DNA of 64,000 nt from Leguminivora glycinivorella (GCF_023078275.1 NC_062975.1:19267641-19331640), one strand, 5' to 3'; positions 51,689 through 63,548 are shown, counted from the stretch's first letter. Notes: generated by a model from the letters alone, not told the origin. Numbers and translations are program-made.

Positions 51689-54600
51689 ATGGTACCGAAT
51701 CCTACAGACGGTGTCGAAACCGACACATCGTGTATGACACAAGATTTATTCGAGCGAGATCTAATTCTCGACGAATTAAAACGAACATTACAGTTCGCAG
51801 CAACGAATATAGAACAATTTCGTTCAAGAACTTCCGATTTAACAGCGCACCAGCGAAAGTTTACCAAAATTCAAACTAAGATCGAAAAGGCATTAATTAA
51901 GTCTAATAGCTTCAACAAAGAAGCCAACATTAAGATTCGAAATGATTTCAACGATTTATATTACGCGATAGTTACGCATTTAAATAACCTAAAGGAGGTA
52001 GATGTAGAAAAGCGGCGAGCGAGCCGCATTCCTGTGCCTAGCCAACACGACACGTTTATGAACGACCGTCGAAACTTGCCTAAATTGTCGCTTCCTGAAT
52101 TTCACGGTGAACCTACGGGCTGGCCCGCCTTTTTCGACTTATTTCAATCGTTGGTCCACAACAACAATGCCTACACTGACGCGGAAAAGTTTAGGTATTT
52201 ACTACTTTCGGTTAAAAACGAACCATTTAATTTAATTAAATCAATTCCCATAACGGAAAGTAATTATTCAATTGCGATCGATGTTCTAAAATCCCGTTAT
52301 GACAACAAACGCATTATTGCGTCACAACATCTAGATAAATTATTCGATATCGATTCTTGTTCCGCGCGCTCATCAGTTGTTGCTATGCGAAATTTGCTTA
52401 ATGTTTACCACGAAAATATTAAAGCACTTGAAGTTTTGGAGTTTCCGGTTAAAGAATGGGACTTCGTTCTGTTAAATTTATTATTACGTAAAATTCCCGT
52501 TAATACGCGAAAAGAATATGAACGTTCTTTAACCAACCCAAGTGAAATACCTAAAGTCCAAACCTTAATAACATTCTTAGAGCGCGAACTTACGGCGGAA
52601 CAGATGATTACAGTTTCCCATATACAGTCCACAAAAAATAATTCCTTAAGTACAACAAATAAAAATAATTTAATTTCAAATCAAATTACACCTAAACGGG
52701 TTTTAATTACGAATACGTCAGACCAAACTCGACCGTATGTCGATACGAATAAGGTTCGATCTTGCGTGAAGTGCAAAGGCTCGCATGCCCTTCACAAATG
52801 TTTGGAGTTTTTAAATTTGTCTACTAAAGATAGATTCACATTTGTTCAAACAAATAACATTTGTTATAATTGTTTATGTTCCGGACATGACTTACGTAAT
52901 TGTAAATCAAGTTTTAAGTGTCGTAAGTGCAATAAGAAACACCACACCTTAATTCATTTAGATTCGGACCTTACGCGTACGCGACCCTTCCCGGCGAACA
53001 ATGAAGCCGCGGAACTAGTTGCCGTCTCGCTCGCTCTAACGGAGCAGTCGCAGCCCGGCGCGGGCGCTGTCCCGAGCCCATCAGCTGTTCACGGCGTGAA
53101 TCAAAATAATCTAGGTTTAGGTATTGAGCCTCATACGGTGTTACTGTCAACTGCGTTGGTTGACCTTTATTACGAAGGTAATAAAATTGCTACAATTCGT
53201 TGTATGTTAGACGGGGGCTCACAAGCAGCTCTTATTACTGAATCGTGTATGCAACGATTAAATTTACCGCGACGAAATGTCAGCGAGCCGTTGGTAGGTG
53301 TCGGTGATTTACCGCTCAACCCTAGGGGTACCTTCGTGTGCTCAATTTCGCCCAAGGGCAAACAAAGTCCAAGTATTCCTTTGGAGGCTACTATTTTGTC
53401 AAAATTAACCCGTCAAATGCCTAGTGTACCACTAGCACCGTACGGGGAATGGCCTCATTTGCAAGGGCTCGCTCTAGCCGACCCTGAATTTCATAAACCT
53501 CAGCCGGTTGACATGATACTTGGCGAGGACATTTTCATGGATGTCATTCGCGAGGGTATAGTCAGGGGTAAACCTGGCACACCCACAGCAATCAATAGTG
53601 TATTTGGTTATTTACTAGGGGGTAAAGTCAACTTTACTTCTAATATTTCGACTCCACGCCATACTTGTTTTACGTCGTTCGACAACGACAATCTCGAGAA
53701 GTTTTGGGAGCTGGAGTCAGTTCCAGAGATGCGGAGTTACACTCCCGAAGAAAAGCTATGCGAATCCTTTTTCCAAAAGACGCATACGCGCGAAGAGACA
53801 GGGCGATACATAGTTGCTCTGCCATTCAAGCCCGATGCACCGCCCCTCGGCGAGTCTCGGCAAATTGCTCTAGCACGTTTCCACAAACTGGAATACCGTC
53901 TAGAACGAAACCCCCAGCTGAAGGCGGAGTATCACGCGTGCCTCCAGGAGTATGTGGATCTTAACCACATGGAGCTCGCGGACGATAACCCCCCCGCTGG
54001 CGCGAGTTATTACATCCCGCACCACTCGGTGTCGGTAGGTACCGTTACTTTCGGTATCAGTAGTTCCCCTTATCTCGCCTTGCGCACAATTAAACAGCTC
54101 GCGCATGACGAAGCCGAGCGTTTCCCGCTCGCCTCGCCAGTCCTCCTAAATGACATGTTCGTCGACGATGTGGTGACCGGCGCAGATACCTTAGCCGAAG
54201 CCCTCAATCTGCAGCAGGAGCTGATAGGTATTTGTGCCACGGCCGGGTTCGAATTGCGAAAGTGGCAAAGTAACTCGCCAGCCATTCTCGCTGCCACGCG
54301 ACCGACAGAGTTTCATGGTGAGCGGCGCGAAAATGTTCATTTTGCCGAAATGGAAAATGACAAAGGGGTCAAGGTCCTTGGACTTCAATGGAATCCAAGA
54401 TCTGACGCATTTAGTTTCAAAGTTCAAAGTTCTTCGCAGGCCTGTACAAAGCGGGCGATTCTTTCCGAAATTGCAAAAATTTACGACCCCCTCGGGTTAT
54501 TATCTCCGGTGACATTGTTTGCCAAACATTTAATTCAATTGCTATGGTTAGCCAAAATTTCCTGGGACTCAGAACCCCTATCGATATTATTAACTCATGG

Positions 54601-54748
54601 ACGAGTTTTATTAACGAGCTACCGCTCCTATCGCAAATTTCTTTTCCTCGTCATATTTTCAATACTGACGACTTCGATTCAATCGAAATTCACGGATTTG
54701 CCGACGCAAGCAAAATTGCATACGCAGCATGTGTTTATATACGTCTGA
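51689..54748 (+). pseudogene. BEL/Pao gag-protease-partial reverse transcriptase
   Basis: Open for 1,019 codons from ATG 51689. The gag region (residues ~130-300, LPKLSLPEFHGEPTGWPAF) is typical of Pao-family DUF1759. Zinc knuckles follow: CVKCKGSHALHKC, CYNCLCSGHDLRNC, CRKCNKKHH (about 358-432). Protease: MLDGGSQAAL near 507 with the catalytic Asp. RT: SYYIPHHSV runs straight into TVTFGISSSPYLA, skipping about 100 residues that normally hold the first catalytic motif. FVDDVV, the YxDD-type motif, remains near 821. After KISWDSE (about 54570) the frame leaves the homologous sequence and the last ~55 residues are out-of-frame. So it cannot make active reverse transcriptase. Confidence 0.85.
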
Positions 54749-56757
54749 CGGACAACACCGGGCGAGTTCAAACCTATTTAGTCATGGCTAAAAGTCGCGT
54801 TGCACCTCTTCGGGTATGCCTTACTATACCTAGAATGGAATTGATGGGTTGTGTAATCCTATCAAAATTAATTGAAAGAGTTATGCATCTTTACGGTGGT
54901 CACATTCACCCCGATCAAGTGTACGCATGGTCTGACAGTTCCGTCGTGCTCGCGTGGCTTCAGTCACCCCCGCACGAATGGAAAACGTTTGTCTCGAACC
55001 GCACTAGTGAGATTTTGTCCCGTGTCCCGGCGCGCTGTTGGCGTCACGTCCCGTCAGCTGATAACAGCGCTGACCCGGCGTCTCGCGGTCTGCTCCCCGC
55101 CGCGCTCGTACAAAATGACTTGTGGTTCCATGGTCCTACATGGCTCCAACAAAGTCGCGACTCCTGGCCTATACCAAAACCGGTGGTAAACACGAACGAG
55201 GAAAAACGCAATACACATGACTCGGCAAGTCTTAGTTATGCATGTGTGTCCACATTGCCTCCTTCCCCGGACGACGACACTCTTATAACGCGATTTTCGT
55301 CGCTAGGTAAATTAGTTCGCGTCACGGCAGTCATATTTCGTTTCTACAATAAATGCAGGAAACATAAACAAACATTCCCAAAGTACGTCACCGTACCAGA
55401 GTACAATTTTGCATTAAATCGACTAATATTGATTACACAACAAAAAGTGTTCGAAGACGACATTAAAAGGATTTCGTCAAATAAACTTCCGTCAATTCGT
55501 TTGCGGCGTCTCACGCCCATGTTAGATAGGGATGGTTTGTTACGCGTCGGCGGACGTATTCACAAATCACTTTTACCTTTTGAATCAAAACATCAATTGA
55601 TTTTACCTAAAAGACATCCTCTTACAAATCTTATTATTGACGATGCGCATATAAAAGAACTACATGCCGGTTCGCAGTGCGTGCAAAACTCGCTCTTACA
55701 GCGATACTGGATTATCTCTGGTCGTGATATTGTTCGCCTCCGCGTACATCGTTGTATCAAATGCTTCCGCGCTCGACCGACTCGCTGCCAGCCCCGCATG
55801 GGAATGTTACCCTCGGTTCGGCTACGCCCCGCACGTGTGTTTAGTAAAACGTCTTGTGACTTTTGTGGGCCATTCTACGTACGCGCTAATAAGGTTCGTA
55901 ATGCAAAAATAATAAAATGTTACGTTGCAGTTTTCGTATGTATGAGCGTTAAAGCTGTACATCTTGAGTTAGTTTCCGAACTTTCCACGGAAGGTTTTTT
56001 AGCTGCGTTGCGACGTTTCACGTCCCGTCGAGGATATTGTACGGATATATATACCGATTGCGGACGTAACTTTGTTGGTTGTAATAATTACCTTCAAGAG
56101 TTATATATTTTTTTACGTAATGATTCGGTCATGAGTGCCCTTAATCAACAAACTTTAAAACAAGGATTAACTTGGCATTTTCAACCACCTTATGCTAGTC
56201 ATTTCGGTGGATTATTTGAAGCGGCTGTTAAGAGTTTCAAAGCTCATTTACATCGCGTAATAGGTACACAAACGCAAACATATGATTGTATGCACACTTT
56301 GACGTGTCAAATCGAAGCTGTATTAAACAGTCGTCCGCTCTGCGTTCTAAGTTCGGACTCCGCGGATCCTTTACCTCTTACGCCGGCCCATTTCTTAATC
56401 GGTGAGCCCTTAACGGCCCTACCGGACGTTTCTCTGATAGACGAGAACCCTAATCGTCTTACACGTTGGCGCTGGATACAGCAAGCTGTCCAGCATTTCT
56501 GGCGTCGATGGAGTCGTGAATATCTCCATCAACTGCAACAAAGTACAAAGTGGCTTCAAGACCGCGGTCCCGCCGTTCGTGAAGGTACTGTTGTTGTGGT
56601 ATGCGACGACCACCTGCCGCCGCTGCAGTGGAAACTCGCGCGCGTTCATGCTGTCCATCCGGGCAGCGATCAAGTTATTCGCGTCGTAACATTGAAAAGC
56701 GGGAACACGTTGTTCAAACGACCTGTTGTGAAGGTCTGTCCCTTACCTTTAGAATAA
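54574..56757 (+). CDS. BEL/Pao pol C-terminus: RNase H and integrase
   Basis: Continues pol in the next frame; the first ATG of the frame is 54544 but homology begins near TPIDIINSW. RNase H: IHGFADASKIAYAA, MELMGCVILSK, VYAWSDSSVVLAWL. Integrase: an HHCC-like zinc region (DDAHIKELHAGSQC ... RCIKCFRARPTRC), then the DDE core with CDFCGPF, YTDCGRNFVG and HFGGLFEAAVKS holding D, D and E. TDCGRNF departs from the usual SDNGTNF but keeps the Asp. The C-terminus is the DUF5641-like tail (REGTVVVVCDDHLPPLQW). Stop TAA. Confidence 0.85.
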   Translation, partial: TPIDIINSWTSFINELPLLSQISFPRHIFNTDDFDSIEIHGFADASKIAYAACVYIRLTDNTGRVQTYLVMAKSRVAPLRVCLTIPRMELMGCVILSKLIERVMHLYGGHIHPDQVYAWSDSSVVLAWLQSPPHEWKTFVSNRTSEILSRVPARCWRHVPSADNSADPASRGLLPAALVQNDLWFHGPTWLQQSRDSWPIPKPVVNTNEEKRNTHDSASLSYACVSTLPPSPDDDTLITRFSSLGKLVRVTAVIFRFYNKCRKHKQTFPKYVTVPEYNFALNRLILITQQKVFEDDIKRISSNKLPSIRLRRLTPMLDRDGLLRVGGRIHKSLLPFESKHQLILPKRHPLTNLIIDDAHIKELHAGSQCVQNSLLQRYWIISGRDIVRLRVHRCIKCFRARPTRCQPRMGMLPSVRLRPARVFSKTSCDFCGPFYVRANKVRNAKIIKCYVAVFVCMSVKAVHLELVSELSTEGFLAALRRFTSRRGYCTDIYTDCGRNFVGCNNYLQELYIFLRNDSVMSALNQQTLKQGLTWHFQPPYASHFGGLFEAAVKSFKAHLHRVIGTQTQTYDCMHTLTCQIEAVLNSRPLCVLSSDSADPLPLTPAHFLIGEPLTALPDVSLIDENPNRLTRWRWIQQAVQHFWRRWSREYLHQLQQSTKWLQDRGPAVREGTVVVVCDDHLPPLQWKLARVHAVHPGSDQVIRVVTLKSGNTLFKRPVVKVCPLPLE

Positions 56758-56893
56758 ACTTATACAATCGTTACGACTCTTAATGTTAAGTTAAATATAA
56801 GTTTCATAAAATATTTTGGTATACTTTCGTATAGTTTTTTCTTTTTTTTATTTTCTTTTAAAAGTCACTCCGTGTCTTTTAAGGTGAGCGGCA

Positions 56894-57357
56894 TGTTCCG
56901 TCGAGGAACAGAGATTTTTAGTTTTAATTTCTTTTCTTGATATAGTTAAATAGTTATTTCATTTTCATACATACAAGGCAACACAATTTTGAAAGAATAC
57001 TTTTTTCCATGTATATGTAGCACAGTTTTTTGGAGCTGGCAATTACAGAAGTCCCAAAGCGACTTTCCGGTGTGCCTGCCACGCCACCTGGCGGATATAT
57101 AGAAAAAACTCTCTCTTCGACCGTGCGAGCGCCATGATCTGCGCTCCCGTTATTACGAATTAAAAATAGTTATCGGTGCACCGGCGCGACACAAACGTGA
57201 AAATTGACATTTTAAGTGATATTCCGACCAGTGACCTAAGCTTCCGTTTATATGTGACAATCGTTTTAGTGTGAGGATTTTCCCAAAGTGTTTCCACGTG
57301 GCCCCACAAGCGCCTCTGGACAAATGTAAGTAGCCTCACCAATTAAACGCCGCTACA
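56894..57357 (+). repeat. 3' LTR of the BEL/Pao element
   Basis: 464 bp, same as the 5' LTR on base-by-base reading. Followed by the CTGTT duplication. Confidence 0.95.
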
Positions 57358-57362
57358 CTGTT

Positions 57363-59895
57363 AATATACGACGAATTAAGACTAAACATTTTATTACCTA
57401 AATACCTACACGTCGAGAGGAAAATAAATAATTAAGTAGTTAGTGCTTAGTAGATAAAATCTCGCGCGAGTAGGTACATACTTTAATTCGTAAAAAATAA
57501 AGATTTACACGTGTGATCAAATTAGAAAGCTCCTTGGCGGACGCATTTTACAGCACTCCTGCATTCAGGCAAATTAAATTAGAACTGTAAATCGCATTCC
57601 AGGAATTACTCCAGCAAAGTGCACTTCTAGCGTCTTCATTTAAGTTTATTGGAAATAGAAAATCAGGTACAAATGTAGTGCATAATGATTTTCCATCGTA
57701 TTTCCTCGGAAATGTTAGTACCTATTTGACGTGCTAGTTCAGTTAACGTTAGAGTCAGTACTTCTAGTACTGAGATCGACTGAAACAGCAAAAAAAATCT
57801 ATATGCTGGCTCCACCTCTGTCAAAAAAACCCTAAAAAAGACTGAAATATCATGACACGTTCGTGAAATCTTGAGTGTCCGTGAAAATACCAAGGAAAAC
57901 ATTTCACACTGCATCTGATCTGGCCCCGTAGCCGAATGGCATTTCTCCGACGCCAAACGAAAGCGATACGCCGCTGGCTCTGTCGCGCCAATACGCAAGC
58001 GCGATAGAGATAGATATCTACTAGCGCTTCGTTTCGTGAGCGTTTCGTGAGCGATTGTGCCATTCGGCTAGCCACCCTGTAATAATACCCTATCTAAAGA
58101 GACGGAGGAGAGGATTAGACGAATGGGTTTATTTATTTAGTTACATTACATTTGACATTTCGTAACTTAACCCCTCGTACGCTTAAAAGACACGGACCCG
58201 TGCCTGGGAAATTTAACCTTTGTAAATTGTCACTTTTTCAATGATCAAAATCGACAGACCGAAAGCGTTGTGAATCGGACGTGTCGGTGTCAAAACCTCT
58301 CTTTTGGCCATTTTGCCAACGACGGCATTCAGGACATAATTACTATGCACGAGAAGAATTCCGTTTTTGAATTTTAGGACCTTGCCTTTTAGTAAGGAAT
58401 CTTTCGCCCGCTCGTCCCCACTTTTTAATTAGTTGCCATCATTCCCCCATTCCTCACGGTCTCGCGCTCGCCTATAAAAGTACCTACGAATAAAAACGGC
58501 ACACAGCTAAAAACGTCATAAAGCTAAAACAACCTGGGATTTATTTCCAGTTTCTAGTGCTCTTTGATGCATGATAAGTTGAGAACGTTTTAAATTCATA
58601 TTTGAATTTACGTACTTTTCTTTGCAGTTTCAGTGGAACTCATGTTGGAGCACCTACGGAATTATAAAATGGCAATTTAAATTTCATTACCCTGCTGGCT
58701 GCCGTAAAAAATAGAGGAGCTCAGTTTGTATGTCATGATTGTCGTGGAACGGGCTTTAATCTTCATACATCGAATTTTAGCCTTAATTTCGAATGGCTAG
58801 TATTACAAATGACAGTTCACTCCGATCTCGTTCCGTTCTTTCCGCTCCTTTTGCCCCCTCCATGTCGCACCCCACCCCGCAGATACAGGCTAGCGCTGAT
58901 GCCGCCATATTGGCGCTAGTTTTAAAATACTTTTCAAAGCCATTGCGATATGCGCCATTGCTGTTTTATCGTTGGTCGAGTGAAGTATCGTTGATTTCCA
59001 TCCGAGCTTATCCTCCCAAGTTAAATCAGTGATAATAATTATTTTACGCCAAAGATTGAATGATTGAAACATGGTATTTTTTTAAATGATGTGGCTGAGG
59101 TGGTGCACATATTCAGAAATGAGCAATGCTTCAATTAAAGCCCTCTTGCACAGATTTTATAAATGTCCCTGTTGTCGGATCCTTGTCTCCTTATCAAACC
59201 TGGTCATAAAGATTTAGTTTAGCTACTATATGTTCTTTTAAATACACTTATTTACATTTTGAATGCTTTATTGTAATATCTATTATTTATATATATTTCA
59301 TCTTTCTTTCAGCGCATATAACGTTTGATCATTGCTATGATAGACGTCGCCAGCATGACGATCACACCTACTCTAAAGTCATCTCTTCAGAAATTGCTGG
59401 TAGGTACCTAATTAGTAATTATCCATGACATTGGATAATTATTCTAATGGAATATAATATAGCTTTAAACTGGCTCTCTTATTGAAATCCTATAAGAGCT
59501 TTTATATGTGAGGTGCAGAAAACACATTCCTGAGTTTATACTAAAACTAAATAAATTTTCACTGTATGATCACCAGGTGCTTCCACACCAGGCTGTTATG
59601 AAATGTTATATAACGTGGGAGCACCGTGATATACAAATTTATGTGAATATTCTTTTCAAAAGCACAGAATAACGCCAGTAATAACTCTTCTAACAAACAT
59701 ACACCATGTGGTATGTACACTCAGTATGTATGCAAAACGTGCTAGCGTATGAGAATGAACAAGAATGAATCATTCTCATTTACTTATGTACGTGTACTTA
59801 TACTGTGCCAAAAAGGTACTTACTGCCTGTTAGTTTAATTACAATAAGTTTCTAATTACATAAAGCTTCAATATTGATAATTGACAATGTGGGAC
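57363..59895. other. Intergenic stretch, one MITE
   Basis: Apart from the MITE at 57928-58071 I see no element or gene. A short frame at 58793-59032 has no recognisable domain. Confidence 0.4.
57928..58071. mobile_element. MITE with GCCGAAT/ATTCGGC ends, copy 2
   Basis: GTAGCCGAATGGC ... GTGCCATTCGGCTA with GCGATAGAGATAGATATC inside; matches 12891-13027. Confidence 0.75.
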
Positions 59896-59900
59896 CCCGT

Positions 59901-60032
59901 CGTATCATGCTGCCAATTTTATCACTTATCCACGTGGATAAGACATCTGTCACTCTCACACTGACATACTTGCTAAAGCGTGACGGATGCTTTATCCACG
60001 TGGATAAGTGATAAAATTGGCAGCATGATACG
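59901..60032. mobile_element. 132-bp hairpin MITE
   Basis: Arms of about 42 bp, perfectly inverted: CGTATCATGCTGCCAATTTT and AAAATTGGCAGCATGATACG. Each arm ends in TTATCCACGTGGATAA, itself a 16-bp palindrome with a CACGTG E-box. The loop of ~48 nt is unique. Confidence 0.9.
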
Positions 60033-60057
60033 CCGGCTGTTAGTTTAACACTTCTTA

Positions 60058-60160
60058 TTAAACCAACACCGGTCATTAAGACGCCGGTTCGAATCCGGCC
60101 TTCATCACTGGTGGTGCTCGTCATTTTTTCTTTAATATATGACATATATCTTATTTAGAT
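60058..60160 (+). mobile_element. Truncated tRNA-headed SINE
   Basis: GCCGGTTCGAATCCGGC is a perfect T arm and box B. The body TTTTTTCTTTAATATATGACA resembles the SINE at 28925-29221. Box A is missing. Confidence 0.6.
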
Positions 60161-60474
60161 TTTTACTTCTCATTAAAATTAGATGGTAATATATTATTAA
60201 AAGTATTATTGCTGTGTGGTGATTGGATTGAAAATTTCAACACGCCTGGAGGGAGGAGGGATCCTGTGAGTATTGTAGAAGTTGATTATGGGATATGGGT
60301 CTGATTGTATAGGCAATACACTAGTAAGCTACCAAAAACACAATTTCCTTTTCTGTCAAACCCATTATTAATAATAGTGGCACTGAGACTTGAGCACCTT
60401 CATAGGCTCTGTCCACCCATTTTAGGAATATATAGATGTGAGTATGTCATGCATGTATTTTTATCAAAAAAATT

Positions 60475-60605
60475 AACTGAGCATTTGTTGCATTTTGATG
60501 TCCCCATAGGTAGGTCAGTTGTTTTTTGTCTTGTCTCCACTACCCAAAGGTTGTCTAGAAGAAATCGCTCTTTAGCGATAAGACCGTCTGTTGTCAACCA
60601 TAGTT
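60475..60605 (+). mobile_element. LINE 3' UTR fragment
   Basis: TACCCAAAGGTTGTCTAGA, AATCGCTCTTTAGCGATAAG; the reverse of 45880-45965. Confidence 0.6.
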
Positions 60606-60629
60606 AATTAAAGTTACGTGCTTATTTTT

Positions 60630-60870
60630 TAACCCCCGACGCAAAAACGAAGGGGTGTTATAAGTTTGACGTGTCTGTCTGTCTGTTTGTTTGTCTGTCT
60701 GTGTGTGTGTCTGTCTGTTGCATCGTAGCTCTCGAACGGATGAACCGATTTTGATTGTTTTTTTGTCTGAAAGCTGAGTTAGTCGGGAGTGTTCTTAGCC
60801 ATGTTTCATGAAAATCAGTCCACTAGGTCGCGGTCGGGGGTTTTTTCAAAATTTTAATTTTGTGGTTAGG
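60630..60870 (+). repeat. Dispersed CGACGCAAAAACG-family repeat
   Basis: CCCCCGACGCAAAAACGAAG to TTTTAATTTTGTGGTTAG, one of the fullest copies in the window. Confidence 0.85.
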
Positions 60871-61086
60871 TTATTTATTTAATGTCATCTTGTTATATTG
60901 GTGAGCAATAAATAGTATTTGTAAATTATTGTATTGTAGGTAGACTATTAAATCAAACCAAATAATATCACATATTGTTCGAGTTTATTCTAATAGGTAC
61001 TTTTGCAGACCTGACACGTAGTTAACGCGATTAAATCTCGCTGCGACATATATTTATTTACGAATCATATGCCATTTTCTAATCAT

Positions 61087-61230
61087 AATATGTGCCATTA
61101 TCTGGGTAAAGGGACCTTATTGTCGATGGCGCTTACGGCGTTATGAGCGATGTTCGTGTACAAATACGACGCCGCGGGACGTAAGCGCCATCGACAACAA
61201 GGTCCCTTTACCCAGATAACGTCACATATT
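61087..61230. mobile_element. 144-bp hairpin MITE
   Basis: TTATCTGGGTAAAGGGACCT and AGGTCCCTTTACCCAGATAA are exact inverses; the arm continues through TGTCGATGGCGCTTAC (about 50 bp each with few mismatches). Confidence 0.9.
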
Positions 61231-61276
61231 AATGACATAAGGGTTGGGTAGTCACGCGCGTCAAGTAGAAATAATA

Positions 61277-61830
61277 AATCCCATCAAAAACAAAACTTGT
61301 AAAAACACCAAGTCTTCGCAACTCTTCTTCTGGCGTAAAAAGAGTTGAGATCCCTGTAATACCAAGTCGGTTAATTTATTCAGTCCCTACTTAAAGGACC
61401 TTTTGCCACAAGTTATTACGTAGTTTACCTATAGCTAACCTAATAACATATTACTCATAGCGATCATATCAATATGAAAAATATTTCATGTTTTAAAGAA
61501 AATGGACTGACTTGGCAATCGCATGAAACAATTTTGTCATCGGTGTAAGTAATATGATAACTTGTGAGATACATTGTATTTTCATGCGATTGCCAAGTCA
61601 GTCCATTTTCTTTAAAACATGAAATATTTTTCATATTGATATATCGCTATGAGTAATATGTTATTAGGTTAGCTATAGATAAACTACGTAATAACTTGTG
61701 GCAGAAGGTCCTTTAAGTAGGGACTGAATAAATTAACCGACTTGGTATTACAGGGATCTCAACTCCTTTTACGCCAGAAGAAGAGTTGCGAAGACTTGGT
61801 GTTTTTACAAGTTTTGTTTTTGATGGGATC
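61277..61830. repeat. Hairpin with ~250-bp arms
   Basis: Arms 61277-61530 and 61579-61830, about 97% matched, loop ~50 bp. Examples: CATCAAAAACAAAACTTGTA / TACAAGTTTTGTTTTTGATG and GGACTGACTTGGCAATCGCA / TGCGATTGCCAAGTCAGTCC. No coding frame. Confidence 0.95.
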
Positions 61831-61839
61831 TCATTTCTT

Positions 61840-62980
61840 TTTGTAGACTCTCTGTAGATAGTCCAACTTTTTTCCTTCTTTCCTATTTATAAGCTTAATA
61901 TACATTATACATTTGAACCTCCTCATACACGCCCTAATAGGTATATGGCTCTGGGGCTGATAGGGGATATCGTGTTCATGTACCTACGACATAACGGAGT
62001 CAGAAACCCGACTTTAAATAAGAACGTGAGCGTAGCAAACGCGAAATTTTGACTAAGTATGTAAGTGAAAAATGCATTCTGTTCACCATTTGCACTTATT
62101 TCTTTATGTCCAACAAATAAAAGACATTTGGCGGAACCAGTAAACGCGAGCGAAGCGAGCGCGAATTTTTTTCCTATTATTGACTCAATTTATCAAGACT
62201 CAACCCGCAAGTGGAGAGGAAGGGGGAGATTATATAAAAGCTGGCTTTCATAGGCCAAATATACTTATAGGTCCAGTAACTCTGTCAGCATGCCCATTTC
62301 GGCGTTTTTTTTTTTACTTCGGTTCCCTAGTGTGCTCCACGCTTACGCTCCTTTGACTCTCTGAGACGTTTTGCGCCTTTGGCGGCTTTAGCTTTATGGA
62401 GAACTCCACTTCGGACTGTATTTTAACTATTTGGATTACGACGTAACTTTGTAACTACGTAACTTTATTTGATGTAAGGCAACACCTCATAATTGATACA
62501 ATTTCAATAGAATAGGTATTGTCTTTCAAAGGTTTGTCAATGACTAAAATCCTCCTTTCATGGCACCTTAGCAGCAGCAAGCGCCTTATGAATGTTGTAC
62601 ACTGCGACATTTTTTTACATCGTTCCACAATCACTTCAATATCTGAATTAATTCCTGACACCTCTCGCTATTTTGGAATATGTACGCGCCCACGCAATCT
62701 AAGTAATACTTTTATTTGATTTTTTTTCACATGTAGCTATACGATTTTGGTGGCCCCCTTACTGGTGGTCGCTCTACTTGCTCTACGCTTATAATCAGCT
62801 ACACATTCTTTCACCTTAACCCATTGCAAATTAGTTGAAAAAAAATGTACACATATTTATGATTTCGACTGTACCTACTATCAACGATTTAACGAAACAT
62901 ACAAGTTTTTTTCACATTTGATCATAATATTTAGGTACATATTATTTAATTGTATTTTACAACACACTGATTTATTCACT
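61840..62980. other. Non-coding stretch
   Basis: GAGCGTAGCAAACGCG and GAGCGAAGCGAGCGCG motifs recall dispersed repeats. No gene supported. Confidence 0.35.
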
Positions 62981-62986
62981 GTAATT

Positions 62987-63430
62987 ACTGCACATGTAAC
63001 CTTGCAATCCTATATATTGATATGGGATTACAAAGTTAGTTATGCGGTTGGTGATGTAGGAAAACTGATTGTTTGAAAATTTCGTTTACACAGATATGTA
63101 TTCCCAAACAGGGTAAGCAGAGCACACGAAACTACACTTTTCAGTGCCACAGTTGGCAAATTATTAAAGGGTTGTCAGCCTATTCGCACACACCACAATG
63201 GAATCCATATCCCATAGTTGACTTCTACGACTTCCATGTGAGGAAATGGGGTTGTGAGATTTTTAACCCATCACCACACCGGGCATCTGTATAAATTTAT
63301 TATTTTACATAGACAGGTACACTGATTTAGGTACTCACTGCAAATCAACTGCAAATATAACTTGGTAATCCCATATATTGATATGAGATTACTAAGTTAT
63401 TTATGCAGTTGATGTATCTAAAAACCTGGA
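62987..63430. repeat. Two related hairpins separated by ~300 bp
   Basis: At 62987-63050 and 63348-63412: a stem around ATCC(C/T)ATATATTGATATG with GCA...AACTT / AAGTTA...TGC flanks. Confidence 0.65.
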
Positions 63431-63449
63431 ATTAAATTGCAACATTTCT

Positions 63450-63548
63450 TATCTAAATCTGTTCGTCCGTTCGGGAGCTACGATTCCTCAGGCAGACATA
63501 CAGACACGTACAATTTATAACACGCCGTCGTTTTTGCGTTGGGGGTTA
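63450..63548 (-). repeat. Dispersed CGACGCAAAAACG-family repeat, minus strand
   Basis: GTTCGGGAGCTACGATTCC, then CGCCGTCGTTTTTGCGTTGG, the reverse of the copies at 10676 and 60630. Confidence 0.75.

Larger units (their letters stand above)
51076..57357 (+). mobile_element. BEL/Pao LTR retrotransposon, young but defective
   Basis: 6,282 bp. The 464-bp LTRs run TGTTCC...CTACA. The internal region encodes gag with zinc knuckles, aspartic protease, reverse transcriptase, RNase H and integrase in BEL/Pao order. I saw no difference between the LTRs, so insertion should be recent. Yet pol has an internal deletion (near 54020-54040) and a frameshift (near 54570). A primer-binding site is not obvious after the 5' LTR; AAGGTGAGCGGCA precedes the 3' LTR as a weak polypurine tract. 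No envelope gene. Confidence 0.95.

Noticed and set aside
63073..63294. 73-codon frame ending ...NPSPHRASV
   Set aside because: Resembles a dispersed lepidopteran repeat and has no recognisable domain.
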